From an uncultured Pelagibacteraceae bacterium (GTDB lineage Bacteria > Pseudomonadota > Alphaproteobacteria > Pelagibacterales > Pelagibacteraceae), in contig CACOTF010000002.1 of the NCBI GenBank assembly GCA_902630065.1, positions 1 through 64,000 on the forward strand: a stretch of 64,000 bases of DNA. The letters are read 5' to 3'. Positions 24,353 through 34,700 of the stretch are shown here, one piece after another. Each line of letters opens with the position of its first letter. The first letter of the stretch is position 1. A program made the position numbers and the translations under genes. Below the pieces are notes generated by a model. That model had not been told where the DNA came from. It did not search any database and saw only the letters and a list, made by a program, of their open reading frames with translations.

Positions 24353-26308
24353 ATGCCAAAAAAACTTTGGGAACCGTCTAAAGAACTTATAAAAAATTCA
24401 AATTTATTTGCTTATGAGAAATTTATTTCAAAATATTATAAATATAGTTTTTCAAGAAATTATAAAAAACTGTTGAAGTGGAGTGTAAAAAATCCAAAAG
24501 ATTTTTGGAATTCAATCTGGGAATATTTTGAGGTTATAGGTAAAAAAACTGATAAATTCAAATTAACAAAGGATCTTATTAATAGTAAGTTTTTCGTTAA
24601 TTCAAAATTAAATTTTGCAGAAAATCTTTTAGCTAAAAATTCAAATCAAAAAGCCATCACATTTGTTAGTGAAAATGGTTACAGAGAGCAAAAGTCTTGG
24701 AAAGAACTTAATATTGATATAAAAAAAATAATTACATTTTACAAAAAAATAAATATTTCTGAAAAGGATAGGATAGCTGCATATACTCCAAATCAGATAG
24801 AAACAGTTGAGTGCTTCTTAGGTGCTAGTGCTATAGGATCAATCTGGAGCTCGTGCTCACCTGATTTTGGTGTACCCGGTGTTATCGAACGTTTTTCCCA
24901 AATTAAACCTAAATTAATAATTATTACCGATAAATATTATTATAACGGAAAGGAAATAAATATTATTGAGAGATTACCCGCAATATTAAAAAAAATAAAA
25001 AGTATAAAATCGGTATTAATTTTAAATTATCCTGGAAAAAAATTAAGAAAATTAAATAAAATTAAAAATATAAAAATTTATTATTTTACAGAGATTAAAA
25101 AACTTGAAATAAATAGAATTAAGTTAAAAAAATTTGATTTTGACCACGAATTAGCAATTTTATACTCAAGTGGCACAACAGGTAAACCCAAATGTATTTG
25201 CCATAGATCTGGCGGAGTTTTATTACAACACTTAAAAGAACATAGATTACATTGCAATATAAAACCAAATGATAATGTATTTTACTTTACAACTTGTGGA
25301 TGGATGATGTGGAATTGGCTTGTTACAGCCTTAGCATCTAAAGCATCAATATTGTTATTCGACGGCTTTCCTATGCACAAATCTCCGGATTTATTGTTAA
25401 AAATTGCAAATAAAGAGAAAGTCACTCTATTTGGTATAAGTGCAAAGTATATTGATCAACTTATTAAACAGAATGTAAAAGTAAAAGAAAAAATAAAACT
25501 CAAGTCTTTAAAAACGATTTGTTCAACAGGATCTCCGCTTTCTAAAGATGGTTTTGAATTTGTTTATACAAATATAAAAAAAAATGTTCATTTGGCTTCT
25601 ATTTCTGGAGGAACAGATATTGTCTCCTGTTTTGTAAATGGAAACATTTATTCAACTGTAAATAGTGGTGAAATTCAAAACAATGGTCTTGGCATGGATA
25701 CAGCAGTATTTTCAGAAAAAGGTAAATCAATTTTAAACAAAAAAGGAGAATTAGTATGCAGAAACCCTTTTCCATCGATGCCTTTAAAATTTTGGAATGA
25801 TCCTGGAAAAGTTAAATATAAAAAAGCTTATTTTTCAAAATTTAAAAATATATGGCATCATGGAGATTATGCCGAGAGAAAGAATAATGGGTCTTATATT
25901 ATTTATGGAAGATCTGATGCAACATTAAACCCAGGCGGTGTTAGACTTGGCACAGCTGAAATTTATTCTGTTGTAGAAAAATTTAAAGAAGTAAAAGAGT
26001 CTATCGTAGTAGGTCAATCTTGGGATAATGATGTAAGAATAATACTTTTTGTAATATTATCAAAAAATAATAGATTAGATGAAAAATTAATTTCGAAATT
26101 AAAAACAACAATTAGATATGAGGCTTCTCCAAGACATGTACCCGCTAAAATAATTGCGGTAAATGATATTCCCAGAACTAAGAATGGTAAAATTGTGGAG
26201 GTAGCTGTTAAAAATATAATAGACGGTAACAAAATAAATAATATTGAAGCATTATCCAATCCATCTGCTTTAAATGAATATAAAAATCTTATTGAATTAA
26301 AATCGTAA
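24353..26308 (+). CDS. Acetoacetyl-CoA synthetase
   Basis: A 651-residue AMP-forming ligase that activates acetoacetate (AacS group of the acyl-CoA synthetase family), allowing use of ketone bodies or polyhydroxybutyrate-derived carbon. Family-specific features include the N-terminal WEPSKELIKNSNLFAYEKF and KDFWNSIWEYFEV. The P-loop is SSGTTGKPKCICHRSGG, with CGWMMWNWLV, GGTDIVSCF, a GRSDATLNPGGVRLG hinge and the terminal PRTKNGKIVEV with the catalytic lysine. It overlaps the next aminotransferase gene by 1 bp (TAATG). Confidence 0.92.
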   Translation: MPKKLWEPSKELIKNSNLFAYEKFISKYYKYSFSRNYKKLLKWSVKNPKDFWNSIWEYFEVIGKKTDKFKLTKDLINSKFFVNSKLNFAENLLAKNSNQKAITFVSENGYREQKSWKELNIDIKKIITFYKKINISEKDRIAAYTPNQIETVECFLGASAIGSIWSSCSPDFGVPGVIERFSQIKPKLIIITDKYYYNGKEINIIERLPAILKKIKSIKSVLILNYPGKKLRKLNKIKNIKIYYFTEIKKLEINRIKLKKFDFDHELAILYSSGTTGKPKCICHRSGGVLLQHLKEHRLHCNIKPNDNVFYFTTCGWMMWNWLVTALASKASILLFDGFPMHKSPDLLLKIANKEKVTLFGISAKYIDQLIKQNVKVKEKIKLKSLKTICSTGSPLSKDGFEFVYTNIKKNVHLASISGGTDIVSCFVNGNIYSTVNSGEIQNNGLGMDTAVFSEKGKSILNKKGELVCRNPFPSMPLKFWNDPGKVKYKKAYFSKFKNIWHHGDYAERKNNGSYIIYGRSDATLNPGGVRLGTAEIYSVVEKFKEVKESIVVGQSWDNDVRIILFVILSKNNRLDEKLISKLKTTIRYEASPRHVPAKIIAVNDIPRTKNGKIVEVAVKNIIDGNKINNIEALSNPSALNEYKNLIELKS

Positions 26309-27531
26309 TGATCAAAGATACAATCAAAAACTTAGGTTTATCAGCAACACTAAAAATAAATGAAAAATCAAAACTTATTGAAATTGAAGGAAAAAATATT
26401 ATTAAGTTTGGATTTGGACAATCACCATTTCCAGTTCCAATTACTATTGTTGAAGAATTAAAAAAAAATGCACATCGAAAAAGTTATTTACCTATCCAAG
26501 GATTAGATAAATTAAGAGGTTCAATCGCAAAATATGAGACAAAAAAGAAAAATTATAATTTTGACTCAGATCAAGTCATAATAGGTCCTGGTACCAAGGA
26601 GCTTATGTTCTTGATGCATTTAGCATTTGAAGGCGAAGTTTTATTGCCAGTTCCAAGTTGGGTATCTTATAAGCCACAATCAATAATAGCTAAAAATAAC
26701 TATAATTGGATACAAACATCTGCTGAAAATAATTGGTTTCCTAAAGCTCAAGAAATAGAAAAAATTATTTTGAAAAAACCAGATAAAAAATATCTTTTAT
26801 TTCTTAATTCGCCAAATAATCCATCAGGACAAGTATGCGAAAATTTAAAAGAAATTTCTTTAATAGTAAAAAAGTATAATATTTTAGTTTTATCAGATGA
26901 AATTTATTCTGAATTAACATTTGATGAAAATTATATTTCTATTTTCGAACACTGCCCTGATAATGTCGTAATAAGTAACGGACTTAGTAAATGGTGTGGC
27001 GCTGGAGGATGGAGACTTGGGTACTTTATAATACCAAAGAAAAAAATTGAATTACTTAAATCTATGAAGGTTTTAGCAAGTGAAACATTTTCCGCCGTAA
27101 GTTCACCAATACAGTTTGCTGCAATATCTGCTTTTAATGCTAAACATGATGAATATATCTTAAAATCAAAAAAAATTCTTAAAGCTGTTGGAGAATACGT
27201 ATATAGAAATTTAAAATCTAATAATATTATTATGAACAAACCCATGGGTGGCTTTTATTTGATGCCTGAATTTTTGAACAAGAAATTTAATAATTCTTCA
27301 ATCATGTGTGATGAAATTTTAACTAATTTAAATATTGCTTTACTTCCAGGAAGTGACTTTGGATTTGATGAAAAAAGGATGATTGTTCGTCTAAGTTTTA
27401 CAGATTTTGACGGCGATATATTTATGAAAAATATTAATGAAAAAACTAAAATTAATGATGAGTTAATAAAATTGTACGCCCCTAAGGTTGTAGAAGGAGT
27501 AAATAAATTGAAATCTTGGGTTGAAAAATAA
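26308..27531 (+). CDS. Class I/II PLP-dependent aminotransferase
   Basis: A 407-residue fold-type I aminotransferase. Visible are FGFGQSPFPVP, the FLNSPNNPSGQV motif, VLSDEIYSEL (Asp contacting the PLP nitrogen), SNGLSKWCGAGGWRLGY with the Schiff-base lysine, and a C-terminal RLSFTDFDG with the substrate-binding arginine. It is translationally coupled to the acetoacetyl-CoA synthetase, which suggests linked catabolism of an amino or keto acid. Substrate is unknown; an aspartate/alanine-like or branched-chain enzyme cannot be told apart from sequence alone. Confidence 0.85.
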   Translation: MIKDTIKNLGLSATLKINEKSKLIEIEGKNIIKFGFGQSPFPVPITIVEELKKNAHRKSYLPIQGLDKLRGSIAKYETKKKNYNFDSDQVIIGPGTKELMFLMHLAFEGEVLLPVPSWVSYKPQSIIAKNNYNWIQTSAENNWFPKAQEIEKIILKKPDKKYLLFLNSPNNPSGQVCENLKEISLIVKKYNILVLSDEIYSELTFDENYISIFEHCPDNVVISNGLSKWCGAGGWRLGYFIIPKKKIELLKSMKVLASETFSAVSSPIQFAAISAFNAKHDEYILKSKKILKAVGEYVYRNLKSNNIIMNKPMGGFYLMPEFLNKKFNNSSIMCDEILTNLNIALLPGSDFGFDEKRMIVRLSFTDFDGDIFMKNINEKTKINDELIKLYAPKVVEGVNKLKSWVEK

Positions 27532-27534
27532 TAA

Positions 27535-27577
27535 TCAGTTAAAAAATTCCTTAATTAACAATACTTATATTAACTGA
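27535..27577. promoter_or_regulatory. Inverted repeat upstream of the TAXI receptor gene
   Basis: TCAGTTAA (27535-27542) and TTAACTGA (27570-27577) form a perfect 8-bp inverted repeat with 27 bp between, and the spacer holds the palindrome TTAATTAA (27551-27558). It lies 60-105 bp upstream of the receptor start, where an operator would be expected. A Shine-Dalgarno AGAGAGGG precedes the start codon. Confidence 0.4.
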
Positions 27578-27639
27578 ATTTACTAGACACTCGTAGTAAT
27601 AAATAGTTAGATTCGATTTTAAAACTTTAGAGAGGGTAT

Positions 27640-28647
27640 ATGAAAAAAATATTATCAACAATATCAAGCTCTCTGATTATTTTTGCTGCTATATTTACAT
27701 TCGGATCAATAGCAAAATCAGCAGAGTTTTTTACAATAGGCACAGGAGGACCAACTGGAGTTTATTTTCAGACAGGAAACGCTATTTGTAAAATGTTACA
27801 CAAATCAGCAATTAGTGCTGAACATGGTAGAAAAAAAGGTATGAAAGATAAAGCTTACAGATGTACCGCTCCTTCAACTGGAGGCTCAAATTATAACATC
27901 GGACAAATAAAAGATGGCGAGTTTCAATTTGGTGTAGCACAATCTGACTGGCAATATCATGCTTACAATGGATCAAGCAAATGGGAAGGGAAACAATTCA
28001 AAAATTTAAGAGCTGTTTTCTCAGTACATAATGAGCCATTTCAAATCTGGGCTAGAAAAAAAGCAAAAGTCAAAGATTTTATGGGTCTCAAAGGAAAAGT
28101 AGTAAACATTGGAAATCCAGGTTCTGGTCAAAGAGGAACTATGGAAGAATTAATGAAAGCCATGGGAGTTGACAACAGCTTCTTTAAATCAGTTACTGAG
28201 CTAACATCTTCAGAGCAAGTAAAAGCTCTATGCGATGGTAAAATTGATGCGTTTGGATATTCAGTAGGTTTTCCAAATGGGGCAATGGAACAAGCGGCAA
28301 CATGTGCGGCTAAAGCAATGCCAATCAATTTAACAGGAGATGTAATTGATGGAATTATTAGTGGAGCTGATTATTATGCATCTGCAACAATTCCAAAAGG
28401 TACTTATACTAAACAGAAAAAAGATGTAACTACATTTGGTGTTAAAGCTACTGTAGTAACAAGTATGGATGTTTCTGAGGATTTAGTTTATCAAGTTACA
28501 AAAGCTGTTTTTGAAAATTTTGATGATTTTAGAAAACAACATCCAGCTTTCGCTCCTTTAGAGAAAAAAAATATGATAGCTGATGGTTTATCAGCACCAC
28601 TTCATCCTGGAGCTGTTAAATATTATAAAGAAGCTGGTTTAATGTAA
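27640..28647 (+). CDS. TAXI-family TRAP transporter solute-binding receptor
   Basis: A 335-residue periplasmic substrate-binding protein of the TAXI class. It has an N-terminal signal peptide (KKILSTISSSLIIFAAIFTF then IAKSAEFF), the family opening FFTIGTGGPTGVYFQTGNAI, the segment GGSNYNIGQIKDGEFQFGVAQSD and the GNPGSGQRGTMEELM loop. It captures a small organic acid or amino acid and passes it to the fused permease encoded 67 bp downstream. Ligand unknown; glutamate and other carboxylates are known for some TAXI proteins. A strong terminator separates it from the permease gene, which should make receptor message more abundant. Confidence 0.93.
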   Translation: MKKILSTISSSLIIFAAIFTFGSIAKSAEFFTIGTGGPTGVYFQTGNAICKMLHKSAISAEHGRKKGMKDKAYRCTAPSTGGSNYNIGQIKDGEFQFGVAQSDWQYHAYNGSSKWEGKQFKNLRAVFSVHNEPFQIWARKKAKVKDFMGLKGKVVNIGNPGSGQRGTMEELMKAMGVDNSFFKSVTELTSSEQVKALCDGKIDAFGYSVGFPNGAMEQAATCAAKAMPINLTGDVIDGIISGADYYASATIPKGTYTKQKKDVTTFGVKATVVTSMDVSEDLVYQVTKAVFENFDDFRKQHPAFAPLEKKNMIADGLSAPLHPGAVKYYKEAGLM

Positions 28648-28668
28648 TTAAATCTATATAAAAAATTT

Positions 28669-28700
28669 AGGCCCAATATATCTATTGGGCCTTTTTTTTT
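28669..28700 (+). terminator. Strong rho-independent terminator/attenuator between receptor and permease
   Basis: AGGCCCAATA (28669-28678), loop TATC, and TATTGGGCCT (28683-28692) form a perfect 10-bp stem with a 4-base loop, followed by nine T. It lies between receptor and permease genes of one transporter, so it probably acts as a partial terminator that sets receptor in excess. Confidence 0.92.
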
Positions 28701-28714
28701 ATATATTAAGCTGA

Positions 28715-31036
28715 ATGTCAGCAGACATAGATAAAAAAATTGAAAATAAGATTAAAGAAGATCTTTCTCCAACAAGAAACCTAACAGGTTTTCATTTAAA
28801 GTTAGTTGCTATTATTGCAATAACCTGGTCTTTATTTCAGCTTTGGTATGCTTCTCCATTTCCATTTTGGTTAAATTTTGGAATGTTTAAAGGTTTACCA
28901 GCAAGAGCAATTCATCTTGGCTTTGCACTTTTACTAGCTTTTTTAATATTTCCATATGCAAGGGGTAAAAAAGTAAATTTTATAGATATATTAATTGCAA
29001 TAACAGGTGCAATTTGTTGTTTATATATTTATGTTTTTTATGATCAATTAGTAGATAGGGGTGGAATATTACTTAAAATAAATCTTTCCAATAATTTTAC
29101 TATTCCAATTGAGTTAATACTCGGAATAATTGGAATATTAATTCTTCTAGAGGCTACACGCAGAGTAATAGGTGTGCCATTAGTTGTTATTGCAGTTTGT
29201 TTTTTGTTATTTTCTTATTTTGGGCAATATGCACCAGACATAATTTCTCATGGTGGATTATCATTAAAAAGGTTAGTTGGTTTTCAATGGTTTGATCAAG
29301 AAGCTATTTTCGGAATTCCGATAGGTGTTTCTGTAGATTTCATATTTCTCTTTGTACTCTTTGGAGCACTTTTAGAAACTGCTGGAGGGGGTAAATATTT
29401 TTTAGATTTGGCTTTTGCAATGGTTGGAAAAATGCGAGGTGGTCCTGCCAAAGCAGCTATTCTTGGATCCGGTATGACAGGATTAATCTCTGGATCATCA
29501 ATTGCTAATACAGTTACAACTGGAACCTTTACAATTCCAATTATGAAAAAGACTGGTTTTTCCAAAGAAAAAGCGGGTGCAATTGAGGTATCTTCATCAG
29601 TTAATGGTCAAATAATGCCTCCTGTTATGGGAGCAGCAGCTTTTGTGATGGCAAGTTTTATCGGTGTTACATATTTTGAAGTTGTCAAACATGCTTTTTT
29701 ACCAGCTATAATTTCTTACATTGCGCTATTTTATATATCTCACCTTGAAGCGCTTAAATTAAATTTAAAAGGTATGGATGAAAACGATATTCCAAAATTG
29801 AAAAAAACATTTTTTGAAGGAATACATTTTTTAGTTCCAATATTTGTTCTTATATATCTACTAGTTTATATGAGGCTTACAGCTTCTTACTCTATTTTTT
29901 TTGCAACAATAACTTTAATTATAGTCAATCTTTTAAATAAAATTTTTAAAGAACAGAACTTTAAGAATGCTTTAATTTATTGGTACAACCAAACTGTTGT
30001 TGGTTTTGAAAAGGGTGCTTTGAATATGGTTAGTGTTGGAATAGCAATTGCAACAGCAGGTATTATTGTTGGTGCAGTTGGATCTACAGGTTTGAGTACT
30101 AATTTAATAATTGTAATCGAGTCGATTGCAAAAGATAATGTTATTATTCTCTTATTTTTAACTATTATTTTGTGTTTACTATTGGGTATGGGTTTACCAA
30201 CTACGGCAAACTACGTTGTTGTAGCATCTCTAATGGCAACTGTTCTTGTGGATGTTGGAAATGCATCAGGATTTATTTTTCCTCTAATTGCGGTTCATTT
30301 ATTCGTGTTCTATTTTGGCCTAATGGCAGACGTAACACCTCCGGTTGGCTTAGCATCTTACGCAGCTGCTGCTATTTCTGGTGGAGACCCATTAAGAACA
30401 GGAGCCCAGGCATTTTGGTATAGTCTGAGAACTGGAATACTTCCTATTGTATTCTTATTTAACAGTGAGTTATTATTAATTGGTATTGAAAGCATATGGC
30501 ATGGCTTAATGGTCATAGCAACCTCATTGATTGGGATTTTAGTATTTACATCTGCTACTCAGGGATGGTTTATAAATAAACTGAGATGGTACGAAATTAC
30601 TATTTTTTTAATAATTTCAATTTCATTATTATCTCCAGAATTTATTCTAAATAAATTTTACCCAAAATATAACTATTTAAGTATTGAAGAAATAAACAAA
30701 AAACAGTTTGATTATAATAAAGAGATAAGAATTAAAATTACTAGACTTACAGAGTACGGTGAAAGATATAAATTGTTTGTAATTGAAAAAAATAGTTTTG
30801 ATGAAAATTTCAGTTTAGATGATTATGGAATGAGCTTAGTTGTAGAAGATAATAAAACCATAATTGATACTTTAACATGGAATGGAATTGCAAAAAAATC
30901 TGGTTTAGATATGGGAGATATTATTAATGAATTTAAAATTGAAAATCAGAATAGACCAAAAAAAGAAATAGTTTATCCTATTGCTCTTATTCTTTTATCA
31001 ATCTTTGGTTATTTAAATATTAAAAGAAGAACCTAG
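28715..31036 (+). CDS. TRAP transporter fused permease (4TM/12TM)
   Basis: A 773-residue inner-membrane permease in which the small (DctQ-like) and large (DctM-like) TRAP subunits are fused, as in TAXI systems. Many hydrophobic helices are present, with conserved DctM elements GSGMTGLISGSSIANTVTTG, EVSSSVNGQIMPPVMGAAAF, MGLPTTANYVVVASL and MADVTPPVGLASYAAA. About 120 residues after the last transport helices (from YPKYNY onward) form a soluble DUF3394-like segment with a PDZ-like piece (IAKKSGLDMGDIINEF) and a final helix. Start at 28715, 14 bp after the terminator; the stop overlaps the converging thioesterase by 4 bp. Confidence 0.93.
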   Translation: MSADIDKKIENKIKEDLSPTRNLTGFHLKLVAIIAITWSLFQLWYASPFPFWLNFGMFKGLPARAIHLGFALLLAFLIFPYARGKKVNFIDILIAITGAICCLYIYVFYDQLVDRGGILLKINLSNNFTIPIELILGIIGILILLEATRRVIGVPLVVIAVCFLLFSYFGQYAPDIISHGGLSLKRLVGFQWFDQEAIFGIPIGVSVDFIFLFVLFGALLETAGGGKYFLDLAFAMVGKMRGGPAKAAILGSGMTGLISGSSIANTVTTGTFTIPIMKKTGFSKEKAGAIEVSSSVNGQIMPPVMGAAAFVMASFIGVTYFEVVKHAFLPAIISYIALFYISHLEALKLNLKGMDENDIPKLKKTFFEGIHFLVPIFVLIYLLVYMRLTASYSIFFATITLIIVNLLNKIFKEQNFKNALIYWYNQTVVGFEKGALNMVSVGIAIATAGIIVGAVGSTGLSTNLIIVIESIAKDNVIILLFLTIILCLLLGMGLPTTANYVVVASLMATVLVDVGNASGFIFPLIAVHLFVFYFGLMADVTPPVGLASYAAAAISGGDPLRTGAQAFWYSLRTGILPIVFLFNSELLLIGIESIWHGLMVIATSLIGILVFTSATQGWFINKLRWYEITIFLIISISLLSPEFILNKFYPKYNYLSIEEINKKQFDYNKEIRIKITRLTEYGERYKLFVIEKNSFDENFSLDDYGMSLVVEDNKTIIDTLTWNGIAKKSGLDMGDIINEFKIENQNRPKKEIVYPIALILLSIFGYLNIKRRT

Positions 31037-31452
31037 CTTAGACCTGCATGGGGTAACTTACGTTGAAGTATTTTCCAAATACCTGTAGCAGATGCAATTA
31101 TTTTACCTTTACATTCTAAATAGCACTCTAAAAAAACCATACTTTTTGTTTTTTTTTTAATTTTTACATATCCAAAAATTTCATCACCAATAGTTGAAGG
31201 CCCGATAAAGTTAATATTAAGTGTTATTGTTACACAAGGTTGATTACCCGAAATTCTATGGGCTCCAGACCCACACCCGGTATCTATAATCGATGCTATA
31301 TACCCACCATGAGTTATGCCGGCTCTGTTAAGATGGTTTTTTTTTATTTTGGTTTTAAATTCATATTTAGTTTTTGAGATATCTCTTAGTAGCAAACCAC
31401 CATTGTGTCTCATGAAACCTTTTTTAACGCTAATTTGTTTAAATTTTTTCAT
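31033..31452 (-). CDS. PaaI-like hotdog-fold thioesterase
   Basis: A 139-residue hotdog-fold acyl-CoA thioesterase. The motif HLNRAGITHGGYIASIIDTGCGSGAH contains the HGG and Asp of the PaaI-type active site, followed by CVTITLNINFIGP and ATGIWKIL. It hydrolyses acyl-CoA, possibly aromatic or short-chain. The start codon overlaps the stop of a 27-residue membrane peptide (TAATG), and the tRNA-Arg gene lies just upstream on the same strand, so the three may share one transcript. Confidence 0.85.
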   Translation of the reverse strand: MKKFKQISVKKGFMRHNGGLLLRDISKTKYEFKTKIKKNHLNRAGITHGGYIASIIDTGCGSGAHRISGNQPCVTITLNINFIGPSTIGDEIFGYVKIKKKTKSMVFLECYLECKGKIIASATGIWKILQRKLPHAGLS

Positions 31453-31535
31453 TAAATTATTAAAGTTATTAAAAATAATATTATTAACACTATTATAAAA
31501 AAATAAATTACAGATTTTTGCAAAGATATTTTCAT
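31452..31535 (-). CDS. 27-residue single-pass membrane peptide
   Basis: A tiny ORF (MKISLQKSVIYFF then a run of Ile/Leu/Val/Phe ending LITLII) that would form one membrane helix after a positively charged N-terminus. A good Shine-Dalgarno AGAAGG (complement of 31540-31545) lies 4 bases before the ATG. Its stop overlaps the thioesterase ATG in a TAATG junction, the coupling pattern seen at real gene pairs in this window. It begins 13 bp after the tRNA-Arg 3' end. Homologues were not searched; the hydrophobic composition could arise by chance in AT-rich DNA, so the SD and coupling are the main support. Confidence 0.5.
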   Translation of the reverse strand: MKISLQKSVIYFFIIVLIILFLITLII

Positions 31536-31548
31536 TTTTCCTTCTATT

Positions 31549-31625
31549 TGGTGCGCCTGCTAGGAGTCGAACCCAGAACCTCCTGGTCCGTAGCCAAGCG
31601 CTCTATCCAATTGAGCTACAGGCGC
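31549..31625 (-). tRNA. tRNA-Arg(ACG)
   Basis: The complement strand folds into a cloverleaf: acceptor GCGCCTG pairs with CAGGCGC; D stem GCTC/GAGC; anticodon stem CTTGG/CCAGG (one U-G) with loop CTACGGA, anticodon ACG (A34 to inosine, reads CGN). The T arm contains GGTTCGACT. The 3' CCA is encoded. Downstream on the same strand lies the membrane-peptide ORF. Confidence 0.97.
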
Positions 31626-31736
31626 TAAATATAATCTATTCTTTTAACATTTATTATTAATTTTACTAAATTTTAATAATGGTCAAAAATATACATCTAT
31701 TAAAAGTAAATAATATATATATATACAAATAGCGAA

Positions 31737-34700
31737 ATGAGTGAAAAATTACTAGTTCCAGATATTGGAGATTTTGAAGAAGTGGAAATCATAGAAATTC
31801 TTGTAAAAGAAGGAGACAAAATCTCTAAAAATGACCCTGTAATAACTTTAGAAAGTGATAAATCAAGTGTTGAAGTACCATCAGCTTTTGAGGGTGTTGT
31901 AGATAGTATTAACATAAAGATTGGTGATAAAGTTTCTAAAGGAGATTTGATACTAACATTATCCTCTGAGAATGGAACTAAGCAAAAACAAGAAACTATT
32001 GAAAAGATACCACCTGCAACGGAAAAAATAATTGCCGAAGCGGAAAATTCTAATGGATATAATAATTCTGAATTAGATACGAGTGCACATAAAGAGATCA
32101 AAGTAGAAAATACACAAGTAGAAGAACATAATGAAAGATTAGAAATAGTTGAAAATAATAATGATATTGATCCTCAGGAGACAAAAGAATGGTTAGAATC
32201 TTTGTCTGCTGTAGTACATTCCGAAGGACCTGAGAGAGCTCATTTTTTAATTAAACAATTAATTGATCAGGCATATAAAGAGGGATCAAATATACCCTAC
32301 ACCCAAAATACACCATACATAAACACTATACCAGCAGATGAAGAGATAAAATCTCCAGGCGATCAAAATATCGAAAGAAAAATCAGAGCACTAATTCGAT
32401 GGAATTCAGCAGTGATGGTTGTCAGAGCAAACATGAGAGATCCTTCATTAGGAGGCCACATTGGGACATTTGCTTCAGCAGCAACTCTTTATGATATAGG
32501 AATGAATCATTTTTGGAGAGCCAAAAGCAATAAATTTGGTGGAGATTTAATTTATTTCCAAGGACATTCAGCGCCAGGTATTTACGCTAGAGCTTTTTTG
32601 GAAGGAAGACTTGACGAGAAGCAATTAGATAGATTCAGACAGGAAGTTTACCCAGGAGGTTTGTCATCTTATCCTCATCCATGGCTGATGCCTAAGTTTT
32701 GGCAGTTTCCAACTGTTTCCATGGGTCTTGGACCAATGATGGCAACCTATCAGGCAAGATTTATGAAATATCTTATAAATAGAAAATTAATAAAAGATGA
32801 GAATAGAAAAGTTTGGTCTTTCTTAGGAGACGGTGAAATAGACGAACCAGAAGCTCTAGGATCTATTGGTTTAGCAGCAAGAGAAAAGTTAGATAACTTG
32901 ATTTATGTTGTGAACTGCAACCTACAAAGATTAGATGGTCCAGTTAGAGGCAATGGTAAAATTATTCAAGAATTAGAAGGAATTTTTAGAGGAGCTGGAT
33001 GGAATGTAATAAAAGTCATTTGGGGATCATATTGGGATCCTTTACTCGCAAATGATAAATCAGGTTTACTTGTAAAAAGAATGAACGAAGCAGTTGATGG
33101 AGAATACCAAGCCTTTAAAGCAAAAGGTGGTTTATACGTTAGAGATAACTTCTTTGGGAAATACCCTGAACTTAAAAATCTAGTTGCAAGTTATACGGAT
33201 AGCGATATTTGGAAATTAAATAGAGGCGGTCACGACCCACATAAAGTTTATGCTGCTTATCATAAAGCTATTAATACAAAAGACAGACCAACAGTCATAT
33301 TAGCTAAAACAATTAAAGGGTACGGTATGGGAAAATCTGGTGAAAGTATAAATACAACCCACCAGCAAAAAAAATTAGGTGTAGATGATTTGCTATATTA
33401 TAGAGATAGATTTGATGTTCCATTAACAGACGAACAAGTTAAAAATATAGAATACTTTAGACCTGATGAAAATTCAGAGGAAATAAAATACTTAAAAAAA
33501 AGAAGATTAGCTTTAGGAGGATATATTCCTGAGAGATCATCTTTTTCGAAACCAATCAAAACACCAAGTAATGATATTTTTGACTTTATGAAAAAATCAA
33601 CCGGTGAAAAAGAAATGTCAACTACTATGGCACTTGTTAGGATGTTGACGAATTTGCTAAGAGATAAAAATGTTGCTCCAAGACTTGTTCCAATAATCCC
33701 TGATGAAGCAAGAACATTTGGTATGGAAGGTTTTTTCCAAAAAATAGGTATATATGCGCATGAAGGTCAAAAATATGAGCCAGAGGACTCAGCTCAATTA
33801 AGCTCTTACAAGGAAGAGAAAAGTGGTCAAGTTTTAGAGGAAGGAATAAATGAGGCTGGATCTATGGCATCATGGATAGCTGCTGGAACATCGTATTCAA
33901 ATCATGATATAGAAATGATACCAATTTATCTTTTTTACTCTATGTTTGGTTTTCAAAGAACTGGAGATTTTGCGTGGGCGGCTGGAGATAGTCAAACAAG
34001 AGGATTTCTAATTGGAGCTACAGCTGGAAGAACAACTTTGGCTGGAGAAGGTCTTCAACACCAAGATGGTCACAGTCATTTATTAGCATCAACAATTCCA
34101 AATTGTGTTTCTTATGATCCAACCTTTCATTATGAATTAGCTACAATTTTTAAAGAAGGTTTAAGAAGAATGCATGAAAAACATGAAAATATTTTTTACT
34201 ACATTACAACAATGAATGAAAATTATTCTCATCCAGAGATGCCCAAAGATTGTGAAGAAGGTATATTAAAAGGGATGTATAAAATAAAAGATTTCAGTAA
34301 GAATAAAAAGAATAAGATTCAATTGTTGGGTTCAGGAACAATTTTAAGAGAGATGATGGAGGCAGCAGAAATTTTACAAAATGAATATCAAGTAGATAGT
34401 GAAGTGTGGAGTGTTACCAGCTTTAATGAATTAAGAAGAGATGGACTTGAAACAGAAAGGTATAACTTGCTTAATCCAGGGGAAGAGAAAAAAATCTCTT
34501 ACGTTGAAAAATGCCTTGGAAAAACCGAAGGTCCTATTTTAGCAGCTTCAGATTACATGAGAATGAACTCTGACCAAATTAGACCTTACATAAATAAAAG
34601 TTTTTATTCATTGGGTACAGATGGATTTGGTAGAAGTGACACAAGAAAAAATCTAAGAAAATTTTTTGAAGTCGATAAAGAACATATAGTTGCATATGGC

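Noticed and set aside
31700..32101. 133-residue minus-strand ORF over the aceE start
   Set aside because: The lipoyl-domain frame on the plus strand is unambiguous; the antisense product has no recognisable motif.
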